Source: Gammaproteobacteria bacterium
GTDB taxonomy: Bacteria; Pseudomonadota; Gammaproteobacteria; Pseudomonadales; Azotimanducaceae
Assembly (NCBI GenBank): GCA_002704325.1
Contig: PAFJ01000018.1
Coordinates: forward strand, 33,697-40,948
DNA: 7,252 bases
Reading direction: 5' to 3'
The stretch's first letter is position 1. The number at the start of each line of letters is the position of its first letter. The notes under the pieces were generated by a model, which saw only the letters and a list, made by a program, of their open reading frames with translations, made no database searches and was not told the DNA's origin. Shown one piece after another: positions 1 through 5,317 of this stretch. A program made the position numbers and the translations under genes.

Positions 1-377
1 GTGGGCTTGCTGAAATGTCCATAGGCGACTGGGAAGGCCAAAAATTCAACCGATTGCAGTCCGAACAGCAGCTCATTGAGCGATGCACAAAAGACATACA
101 TTGGTGTCCACCAAATGGCGAAAGCCTTGCAATTGTTGCGCAACGTATGTGCGACGCCATTGAACAGATCAAAAAGTCCCACAGCGACGGCAGCACGGTA
201 CTCGTGGTCAGCCATGGCGCAGCCACGGCCATCGCCATCGCAACCTTAATCCATAATGATCCCTGCCAATGGGGTGGCTATCATTTTCGTAACTGCAGCC
301 TCACCGAACTTACCCTCAAAGATGGCGCAAATCTTGGGTCATTCGACGACTGTTCACACTTGGGCATGTTCGGTTAA
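1..377 (+). CDS. Histidine phosphatase family protein (phosphoglycerate mutase-like), 3' part
   Basis: This is the C-terminal part of a histidine phosphatase superfamily protein; its 5' end lies left of the window. The frame is open from base 3, so the ATG at 15 is an internal methionine and not the start. The first visible residues, GLAEMSIGDWEGQ, match the 'L.E...G.WEG' block that follows the N-terminal RHG catalytic motif in this family, so the phosphohistidine itself is off-window. Counting from the Met at 15, PPNGES (32-37) supplies the probable acid/base Glu36, and VVSHGAAT (64-71) supplies the second catalytic His67. About 120-125 residues are visible, against roughly 190-220 for typical small family members. 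The substrate cannot be told: CobC-like, sugar phosphatase and general phosphatase members share these motifs. The crotonase gene follows after 41 bases on the same strand, so the two are probably co-transcribed. Confidence 0.88.
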   Translation, partial: GLAEMSIGDWEGQKFNRLQSEQQLIERCTKDIHWCPPNGESLAIVAQRMCDAIEQIKKSHSDGSTVLVVSHGAATAIAIATLIHNDPCQWGGYHFRNCSLTELTLKDGANLGSFDDCSHLGMFG

Positions 378-418
378 GGTTGCAGCTAGAAGCTTTTTGA
401 CAAAAAACGGAGAGGGAC

Positions 419-1189
419 ATGGGCGAATATTGCATAGTAGAAAAAGCCGATCACATTATGACTGTGAGGATAAACCGACCAGATCGATTGAACGCGTTAC
501 ATCCTCCGGGCAACGCGGAATTAGGTAAGGTCTTTGACGACTTTGCAGCTGACGATGATCTTTGGGTCGCCATCATCACTGGTGAGGGCCGCGGTTTCAG
601 CGCGGGTAACGACTTGCGCTACCAAGCCGAAGGCGGCGAGAGAGTTCCGATGCCCCGCGGCTTTGGCGGTCTCACTTCGCGATTCGATTTGCATAAACCA
701 GTTATCGCTGCCGTCAACGGCGTAGCCATGGGAGGCGGATTCGAAATTGCACTGGCCTGTGATCTCATCATTGCCTCGGACCAAGCGAAATTTGCCTTGC
801 CCGAACCCAAAGTGGGTCTCGCAGCACTCGCTGGTGGCTTGAACCGACTACCCCGCCAAATTGGCCCAAAGCGGGCGCTTGGGATGATCCTTACAGGCCG
901 TCACGTCAGTGCCGATGAAGGCGTACAACTTGGCTTCGTAAACGAAGTTGTGCCCCACGAGCAACTTATGGATGCGGCTATGAATTGGGCTCAGCAAATT
1001 ATCGCTTGTGCGCCGCTGTCCATCCGCGCCAGCAAAGATGTCGTCTATAAAAGTTTGGATAGCGCTTCTCTGCAGGAGGCTATGGAAGCCAAATACGATA
1101 GCGTGCAAGCTATGGTCAGCAGTTCTGACTTCATTGAAGGACCCAAAGCCTTCGCGGAAAAACGCCCACCCAATTGGCAGGGCAAATAA
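419..1189 (+). CDS. Enoyl-CoA hydratase/isomerase family protein (crotonase superfamily)
   Basis: A full-length, 256-residue crotonase-fold enzyme, expected to act on a CoA thioester in the cytoplasm, for example by hydrating an enoyl-CoA. The two oxyanion-hole segments are clear: FSAGNDL (60-66) and GVAMGGGFEIALACD (101-115). Both glutamates at the positions used by classical hydratases are present: Glu109 in GGGFE and Glu129 in LPEPKVG. The stretch around 127-149 (PEPKVGLAALAGG, then RLPRQIG) resembles a subgroup usually annotated as enoyl-CoA hydratase or carnitinyl-CoA dehydratase-like, so the true substrate is open. The ATG at 419 is preceded by GGAGAGG at good spacing. The rhodanese gene follows after 12 bases, suggesting translational coupling. 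The acyl-CoA synthetase at 3182-4708, on the opposite strand, could supply substrate; that link is inference. Length and motif order show no sign of decay. Confidence 0.93.
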   Translation: MGEYCIVEKADHIMTVRINRPDRLNALHPPGNAELGKVFDDFAADDDLWVAIITGEGRGFSAGNDLRYQAEGGERVPMPRGFGGLTSRFDLHKPVIAAVNGVAMGGGFEIALACDLIIASDQAKFALPEPKVGLAALAGGLNRLPRQIGPKRALGMILTGRHVSADEGVQLGFVNEVVPHEQLMDAAMNWAQQIIACAPLSIRASKDVVYKSLDSASLQEAMEAKYDSVQAMVSSSDFIEGPKAFAEKRPPNWQGK

Positions 1190-1201
1190 CTAGGGGTACC
1201 T

Positions 1202-1591
1202 ATGCTTAAAGTGACACATCGCGAACTGATTGACCGCGCCTTAGCTGAGATTGAGACATTGGACATAGAGCAAGCAGAAGCACTGCTTGAAGACGACAAC
1301 ACCTTGTTCGTCGATTTGCGTGATCCGCGCGAATTGCAGCGCGAGGGCAAGATCCCCAATGCATTTCATGCGCCTCGTGGCATGTTGGAATTTTGGGTTG
1401 ACCCATCTTCTCCTTACCACAAAGAGGTTTTTGCCTCGGGCAAGAAATTAGTGTTCTACTGCCAAAGTGGTTGGCGCTCTGCGCTGTCAACAAAAACAGT
1501 ACAAGACATGGGGCTGGACAATGTTTGCCACATCGGTGACGGCTATCGCGGCTGGAAAGACAGTGGCGCAGCCACCGAAGATCTGAGCTAG
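1202..1591 (+). CDS. Single-domain rhodanese-like sulfurtransferase
   Basis: A 129-residue protein made of one rhodanese domain. The usual landmarks are present: VDLRDPRE (37-44) for the CH2A-like strand and loop, GKIPNAFHAPRG (49-60), and the active-site loop beginning at Cys87 (CQSGWRS, 87-93). That loop has the CxxGxR form expected of a catalytic thiol that carries a persulfide. A short N-terminal helical extension (1-25) precedes the domain. There is no signal peptide, so the protein is probably cytoplasmic. AGGGG at 1192-1196 lies 5 bases before the ATG, supporting this start. It lies 12 bases after the crotonase gene. I recall similar single-domain rhodaneses with the APRGMLEFW segment beside CoA-thioester catabolism genes, but what sulfur acceptor it serves here is unknown. 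It could act in sulfide or cyanide handling, or in delivering sulfur to a biosynthetic enzyme. Confidence 0.9.
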   Translation: MLKVTHRELIDRALAEIETLDIEQAEALLEDDNTLFVDLRDPRELQREGKIPNAFHAPRGMLEFWVDPSSPYHKEVFASGKKLVFYCQSGWRSALSTKTVQDMGLDNVCHIGDGYRGWKDSGAATEDLS

Positions 1592-1621
1592 TTCAATAAC
1601 AATAACTGCAGCGAGAACCCG

Positions 1622-2215
1622 TTGATTCCTGTTATCTACTTGCTCGCCTTTAGCGGCGGCTTCGTGATCATGTCCCTAGAACTATTGGGTGGGCGTATTC
1701 TTGCGCCCTATTTTGGTAGTGGCATTTATATCTGGGGCAGCATAATTACGATTTTTATGCTGTCGCTTTCTATTGGTTACCTGCTCGGCGGAAGGCTGTC
1801 CGTGCACAACCCGTCTTCCAGCCGATTCGCAGCAATTTTTGCGGTGGCCGCAGTGCTATTACTGCCGCTCACAGTGTATGCCCAAGATTTGATGGAGTTC
1901 ATTTTTCTGCGGGTTGAGGATCCTCGCTACGGATCACTGCTCGCCTCTGTCGTGCTCTTTGGCTTGCCAACAGTGATCCTTGGCATGATTTCGCCCTATT
2001 CCGTTCGCTTGCTGGTAGAAAACGTAGCCGAGTCCGGGCGCATAGCAGGCGCACTTTACTTCGTTTCCACATTAGGCAGCGCAATCGGCACGCTAATGAC
2101 GTCATTTTACTTTGTGCTGTGGTTCGAGATGAATACGATCATCCTGCTTTTGATCGGTTGTCTGGCATTGCTCGCGGCATTAGCGTTTAGCGCGGATAAA
2201 ACCTTTAACAAATAG
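1622..2215 (+). CDS. Six-helix membrane protein, membrane half of 'fused MFS/spermidine synthase' type
   Basis: A 197-residue integral membrane protein with six predicted helices at about 3-22, 35-56, 69-87, 105-124, 141-168 and 171-190. Arginines and lysines cluster in the loops after helices 2 and 4 and in the tail (R58, R68, R129, R140, K193, K197). This fits both termini facing the cytoplasm. The block LELLGGRILAPYFGSG (19-34), with Glu20 inside helix 1, and the Gly-rich end of helix 2 match the membrane portion of proteins annotated as fused MFS/spermidine synthase. Here the enzyme half is a separate gene 31 bases downstream. The start is the TTG at 1622: between the preceding in-frame stop at 1589 and this codon there is no ATG or GTG, and the next in-frame candidates, GTG 1664 and ATG 1670, would delete most of helix 1. 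The ribosome site is weak. No transport function can be assigned; a partner or membrane anchor for the next protein is inferred. Confidence 0.8.
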   Translation: MIPVIYLLAFSGGFVIMSLELLGGRILAPYFGSGIYIWGSIITIFMLSLSIGYLLGGRLSVHNPSSSRFAAIFAVAAVLLLPLTVYAQDLMEFIFLRVEDPRYGSLLASVVLFGLPTVILGMISPYSVRLLVENVAESGRIAGALYFVSTLGSAIGTLMTSFYFVLWFEMNTIILLLIGCLALLAALAFSADKTFNK

Positions 2216-2232
2216 GCATGAATACCACCGAC

Positions 2233-2237
2233 GAGGT
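2233..2237 (+). promoter_or_regulatory. Ribosome binding site of the SpeE-like gene
   Basis: GAGGT lies 9 bases before the ATG at 2247. It supports that start and shows the gene has its own initiation signal, which argues that it is a genuine separate gene and not the displaced end of a frameshifted fusion. A ten-codon reading frame from the ATG at 2218 crosses this site and ends in a TGA overlapping the gene's ATG. Confidence 0.55.
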
Positions 2238-2246
2238 CCATTTCTT

Positions 2247-3176
2247 ATGAGTACTCGGATGCTCTTATTGCTGTCGGTCTTATGGGCAGCAGCCGCAACA
2301 GCGGCGCCTAACCAATATGGTGTGCTGCACGAGGAACGGTCACTGTATACCCGCATTTTAGTGCATCAAGACGACGATCTCCTGTGCCTGAAATTCACCT
2401 TGGTTCGCTCCGACAGTAATCAAAGTTGCAAAGACCTGTCGCAGCCAAAGCGGATGGTGTTTGCCTATGCTCAGATGAGCATGGCGGCACTGCTCTTCAA
2501 TCCAACGCCCAAGCGCATTCTCATCGTTGGGCTAGGCGGCGGCACGCTTCCAATGGCCCTCCGTGAACTTGTACCAACAGCGACGATCGAGACCGTAGAA
2601 ATCGATCCCGCGGTCGTGCGAGTCGCAACAGATTTCTTCGATTATCGTAGCGATGAAAAAAATCTAATCGTTACCGAAGACGCACGGGTATATGGCAAAC
2701 GCGCAAAAATTAGAGGGCTACGCTACGACTTAATCATTCTAGATGCGTTTAACGGCGACTATATTCCGGAGCATTTAATGACAATGGAATATCTGCAGGA
2801 AATGCGAGAGCTCCTGACACCTGACGGCACCTTGGTCGCCAACACTTTCTCTACCAGCAATCTGTATCATCACGAATCCAACAGTTACAGACAGGTGTTT
2901 GGTGACTTTATCAATTATCGCCGTAAGGACACTGGCAACCGGGTCGTTTTAATACCCCAAGCACAACGCGACGGCGACGCACGGACACGACTAACGAAAG
3001 AACAATTGATGGCGCGGGCGCAGGAACTCGATACCGATTTGCGCCCTTATGGCGTACCCATTATCCGAATTGCTCGAGAGGTGGCAGCAGCCAGCAGGGC
3101 TCGGCCAGACTGGAATTTGCGCAAGCGGCCGTTGAGTGATCAATATTCACCCGCCAACCTACTGCGCAAACCCTAA
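2247..3176 (+). CDS. Spermidine synthase-like (SpeE-fold) protein with apparent signal peptide
   Basis: A 309-residue protein with the spermidine synthase/SAM-binding Rossmann fold. The nucleotide-binding glycine loop is GLGGGTLPMAL (95-105), the acidic residue after strand 2 is in VEIDPAVV (117-124), and EDAR (144-147) and LDAFNGDYIPEHL (165-177) give the remaining active-site blocks. The C-terminal segment SDQYSPANLL is typical of this subgroup. Residues 1-20 form a charged then hydrophobic stretch ending in ATAA, with a plausible signal peptidase I site after Ala19, so export is suggested. The mature part has exactly two cysteines (Cys47, Cys61), 14 residues apart, which could form a disulfide. 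Whether it makes a polyamine is not shown; the fold also serves other aminopropyl- and methyl-transfer roles. The start at 2247 is preceded by GAGGT (2233-2237). It is probably co-expressed with the membrane protein just upstream. The stop lies 5 bases from the stop of the convergent acyl-CoA synthetase. Confidence 0.85.
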   Translation: MSTRMLLLLSVLWAAAATAAPNQYGVLHEERSLYTRILVHQDDDLLCLKFTLVRSDSNQSCKDLSQPKRMVFAYAQMSMAALLFNPTPKRILIVGLGGGTLPMALRELVPTATIETVEIDPAVVRVATDFFDYRSDEKNLIVTEDARVYGKRAKIRGLRYDLIILDAFNGDYIPEHLMTMEYLQEMRELLTPDGTLVANTFSTSNLYHHESNSYRQVFGDFINYRRKDTGNRVVLIPQAQRDGDARTRLTKEQLMARAQELDTDLRPYGVPIIRIAREVAAASRARPDWNLRKRPLSDQYSPANLLRKP

Positions 3177-3181
3177 AACGA

Positions 3182-4708
3182 TCAGCTTGCGCTATTCCAG
3201 TATTCGTCTTTCAACAAGCGCTTATATAACTTGCCGGTTGGATGCCGAGGTAATTCGTCGCGAAAATCAATACTGCGCGGGCATTTGATGGCGGACAAGT
3301 GCTCCCGACAGTAATCAATTAACTCCACCTCGACCAGCGCACTGGCTTCTTCAGGATTGCGCAATTGCACCACACCCTTAACCTCTTCGCCGAAATCAGG
3401 ATTAGGCACACCGAAGACGGCAACATCCAACACCTTGTCGTGATTGATCAGCACATTTTCGGCCTCTTGAGGGTAAATATTGACACCGCCAGAGATGATC
3501 ATGAAGTGCTTGCGATCAGTCAGATAGAGAAAACCGTCCTCATCTAGATAACCTACATCTCCAAGGGTAGACCAACCTTTCGCGTGTAAAGAACTCTGAG
3601 TTTTCTCAGTGTCTTTATAATATTCAAACGTGCCACCACCGCCCAAGTAAATCGTTCCTGATTCACCAACAGGCATTTCGTCGCCGTCGTCGTTACAGAT
3701 ATGTAACTCGCAATTCAACGGACGTCCCACTGAGCCTTTGTGAGCAAGCCACTCTTCGGAATTCAGTTGCACAAAACCATTACCTTCGGTCCCCGCGTAA
3801 TATTCGTAAATCACGGGCCCCCACCATTCAATCATCTTCTCTTTGATCGGAATCGGGCAAGGCGCCGCAGCGTGAATCGCCGCCTGCATGGTGCTTACAT
3901 CGTACTTAACACGAGTCTCTTCCGGAAGTTTAAGCATACGTACAAACATTGTTGGAACCCATTGGCTATGGGTGATTTGATACTTCTCTATACACTCCAA
4001 TGCATACTCAGCCTCGAAATGCTGCATCATAACGACCGTAGTACCGTGGCGCAGACAACCCATAGTGAAAGCCAGCGGTGCCGCGTGATACAAAGGCGCA
4101 GGAGACAAATAGATTGATTCTTCAGTACACCCGTAGAGCACTTCGGCTAGGTTAATGTCTTCGCTTTCCCCGTAGGCGTGTTCCGGCAACGGTCGTTTCA
4201 CGCCCTTCGGGTAGCCCGTAGTACCCGATGAATACAGCATTGCAGCACCTTCGCATTGATCAGCAATCGGCTCTGCCGGCAATGCGGCTAATGCCTCGCC
4301 CCAGGACTGATATCCTGGAATGTCGCCTTCAACGCTAAAGCAGGCTTCAACATCCGCCATACGCCCTTGCAAAGGTTCGACGACGGCTCGCCGTTCGCCA
4401 GACGTAATGAACACGCGGGCCTCACAATTATTAACAATGTACTCCACCTCCGCCTGCTGCAGTCGCCAGCTAATCGCAGTGAAATACAGCCCAGAGCGTT
4501 GGGCCGCCCAACAAATTTTGAAGAAATCTGGATGATTTTCTAACAGCACGGCAATGTGGTCGCCACGCTGCAGCCCGAGTGAGCGAAACAGCTGTGCGCC
4601 TCTGTTTGCGTCTGCTTCTAACTCTCCATAAGTAACAACCTGGCCGGTCTCCGCGACAATATAAGCGGCGCGTTGCGGGTCTTTCGCGGCTATCTCTGCT
4701 GGACTCAT
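3182..4708 (-). CDS. Acyl-CoA synthetase (AMP-dependent synthetase/ligase, ANL superfamily)
   Basis: A complete 508-residue ANL-superfamily ligase that would activate a carboxylic acid with ATP to an acyl-adenylate and transfer it to CoA, in the cytoplasm. Motifs in order: P-loop YSSGTTGYPKG (159-169), the adenine-contact motif YYAGTEG (303-309), LGDVGYLDEDG (382-392) with the ribose-binding Asp384, the hinge region TDRKHFMIISGG (397-408), and PTGKLYK (490-496) with Lys493 as the catalytic lysine of the C-terminal domain. The N-terminal part resembles ligases annotated as acyl-CoA synthetases in steroid, terpenoid or long-chain acid degraders, but chain or ring specificity cannot be read from sequence. 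The ATG at 4708 has an excellent AGGAGG. msrB lies 72 bases upstream on the same strand; its functional relation is unclear. The plus-strand crotonase is a plausible pathway partner. The 3' end abuts the SpeE-like gene convergently, with 5 bases between stops. Confidence 0.93.
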   Translation of the reverse strand: MSPAEIAAKDPQRAAYIVAETGQVVTYGELEADANRGAQLFRSLGLQRGDHIAVLLENHPDFFKICWAAQRSGLYFTAISWRLQQAEVEYIVNNCEARVFITSGERRAVVEPLQGRMADVEACFSVEGDIPGYQSWGEALAALPAEPIADQCEGAAMLYSSGTTGYPKGVKRPLPEHAYGESEDINLAEVLYGCTEESIYLSPAPLYHAAPLAFTMGCLRHGTTVVMMQHFEAEYALECIEKYQITHSQWVPTMFVRMLKLPEETRVKYDVSTMQAAIHAAAPCPIPIKEKMIEWWGPVIYEYYAGTEGNGFVQLNSEEWLAHKGSVGRPLNCELHICNDDGDEMPVGESGTIYLGGGGTFEYYKDTEKTQSSLHAKGWSTLGDVGYLDEDGFLYLTDRKHFMIISGGVNIYPQEAENVLINHDKVLDVAVFGVPNPDFGEEVKGVVQLRNPEEASALVEVELIDYCREHLSAIKCPRSIDFRDELPRHPTGKLYKRLLKDEYWNSAS

Positions 4709-4712
4709 TTCC

Positions 4713-4718
4713 CCTCCT
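4713..4718 (-). promoter_or_regulatory. Consensus ribosome binding site of the acyl-CoA synthetase gene
   Basis: On the minus strand AGGAGG lies 4 bases before the ATG at 4708, inside the stretch AAAGGAGGGGAA. It is the strongest Shine-Dalgarno match in the window and fixes the start of the ligase. Confidence 0.8.
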
Positions 4719-4731
4719 TTATATTAATCAT

Positions 4732-4751
4732 CGGCCAATCGAAACTGGCCG
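4732..4751 (-). other. Inverted repeat (6-bp stem, 8-base loop) between msrB and the acyl-CoA synthetase gene
   Basis: CGGCCA at 4732-4737 and TGGCCG at 4746-4751 are perfect inverted repeats with an 8-base loop. In the minus-strand transcript this hairpin lies after the msrB stop and about 14 bases before the ligase ribosome site. No run of U follows the stem, so it is not a standard intrinsic terminator. It may be an mRNA processing or stabilising hairpin, or chance. The rest of the 72-base gap shows no convincing promoter. Confidence 0.35.
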
Positions 4752-4780
4752 CTGTTGATCTCCCCTCGAGTCTTAACTTA

Positions 4781-5185
4781 TCAATCTGCCTCTAACGTCA
4801 GCGACACCGAGTTCATACAATACCTCAGACCGGTGGGCCGTGGGCCATCTGGAAACACATGGCCTAAATGAGCGTCGCAGCGCGCGCACAGAACTTCGAT
4901 CCGACGCATCCCCAAACTCAGATCCTCTCGAGTCGCCAGCGCGTCAGATGACAGCGGCGCATAAAAGCTCGGCCACCCGCAACCGGCATCAAATTTCGTT
5001 TCCGCGTCAAACAATTTGTTACCGCAACATTTGCAGTAGTAGGTACCCGGGCGCGTTTCATTCCAGTACATGCCGGTAAACGGTCGCTCTGTACCGGCTT
5101 GCCTGGCCACCGCATATTCTTCGACAGAAAGCTGTGCCTGCCATTCGGCGTCTGTTTTGACTATTTTATTCTGTTCAAGTTCCAC
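4781..5185 (-). CDS. msrB: Peptide-methionine (R)-S-oxide reductase MsrB
   Basis: Reduces the R-epimer of methionine sulfoxide in proteins, normally with thioredoxin, and so repairs oxidative damage. With the start preferred here the protein has 134 residues, the usual length for the family. Numbering below is from that start. Two CxxC pairs for structural zinc are visible: Cys51/Cys54 within CKCC and Cys100/Cys103 in CARC. GCGWPSF (68-74) holds Cys69, at the position of the resolving cysteine in many MsrBs. RYCMNSVSL (121-129) holds the catalytic Cys123, 54 residues after Cys69. The frame is open to a GTG at 5230, but that start has no ribosome site. The GTG at 5185 has GGAG six bases upstream and gives the typical N-terminus, so I chose it. 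There is no signal peptide, so a cytoplasmic location is likely. The gene is divergent from alaA, a neighbourhood I recall from Pseudomonas-type genomes. Confidence 0.93.
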   Translation of the reverse strand: MELEQNKIVKTDAEWQAQLSVEEYAVARQAGTERPFTGMYWNETRPGTYYCKCCGNKLFDAETKFDAGCGWPSFYAPLSSDALATREDLSLGMRRIEVLCARCDAHLGHVFPDGPRPTGLRYCMNSVSLTLEAD

Positions 5186-5191
5186 TTTTTT

Positions 5192-5195
5192 CTCC
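5192..5195 (-). promoter_or_regulatory. Ribosome binding site that selects the msrB start
   Basis: GGAG on the minus strand, followed by six A residues and then GTG at 5185. The competing in-frame GTG at 5230 has only TCTAATAGCG before it, without a Shine-Dalgarno match. This site is the main reason for choosing the shorter form of MsrB. Confidence 0.6.
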
Positions 5196-5219
5196 GAAAC
5201 TACGACTTTAAGGATGCTA

Positions 5220-5280
5220 AGCGCTAGCACCGCTATTAGACTAGCAAAAACTAATTCAGCGCTGTGGTTATTCTAGCGCT
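5220..5280. repeat. Three AGCGCT palindromes in the msrB/alaA divergent intergenic region
   Basis: AGCGCT occurs at 5220-5225, 5258-5263 and 5275-5280. The outer two extend into an inverted pair, AGCGCTAG (5220-5227) and CTAGCGCT (5273-5280). They lie in the 132-base gap that must carry the promoters of both divergent genes, so an operator role is possible. I see no clean -35/-10 pair on either strand in the gap, and the copy spacing (38 and 17 bases) is not regular in helical turns. The evidence is motif repetition only. Confidence 0.3.
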
Positions 5281-5307
5281 ACCTCGCGTCACATTAGCTC
5301 ACTAAGC

Positions 5308-5312
5308 AGGAA
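5308..5312 (+). promoter_or_regulatory. Ribosome binding site of alaA
   Basis: AGGAA ends 5 bases before the ATG at 5318 and supports that start, which also gives an N-terminus matching AlaA proteins except for about eight extra residues. Confidence 0.55.
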
Positions 5313-5317
5313 CCGCT

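Noticed and set aside
385..402. Possible terminator (AGCT, AGA, AGCT then TTTTT) between the phosphatase and crotonase genes
   Set aside because: The stem would be only 4 bp with a 3-base loop, too weak for an intrinsic terminator, and the genes look co-transcribed.
256..528. 90-codon plus-strand frame overlapping the phosphatase and crotonase genes
   Set aside because: It overlaps two recognised genes in another frame and its translation has no protein-like conserved motifs.
1045..1359. 104-codon minus-strand frame across the crotonase/rhodanese junction
   Set aside because: Serine-rich low-complexity translation antisense to two clear genes; no family features.
2184..2247. A frameshift that split one fused spermidine synthase gene
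   Set aside because: The frame of the second gene is open back to 2184, so a shift could in principle join the two. However, the first protein ends cleanly after helix 6, and the second has its own ribosome site and a signal-peptide-like start, so two intact genes are more likely.
3740..4117. 125-codon plus-strand reading frame inside the acyl-CoA synthetase gene
   Set aside because: It is antisense to a well-conserved ligase, shows no recognisable domain and has no ribosome site that stands out. It is most simply a shadow of the real gene.
5236..5275. Sigma-70 promoters for msrB and alaA in the divergent gap
   Set aside because: TAGAAT (minus, 5270-5275) and TATTCT (plus, 5269-5274) resemble -10 elements, but neither has a credible -35 hexamer at 16-18 bases.
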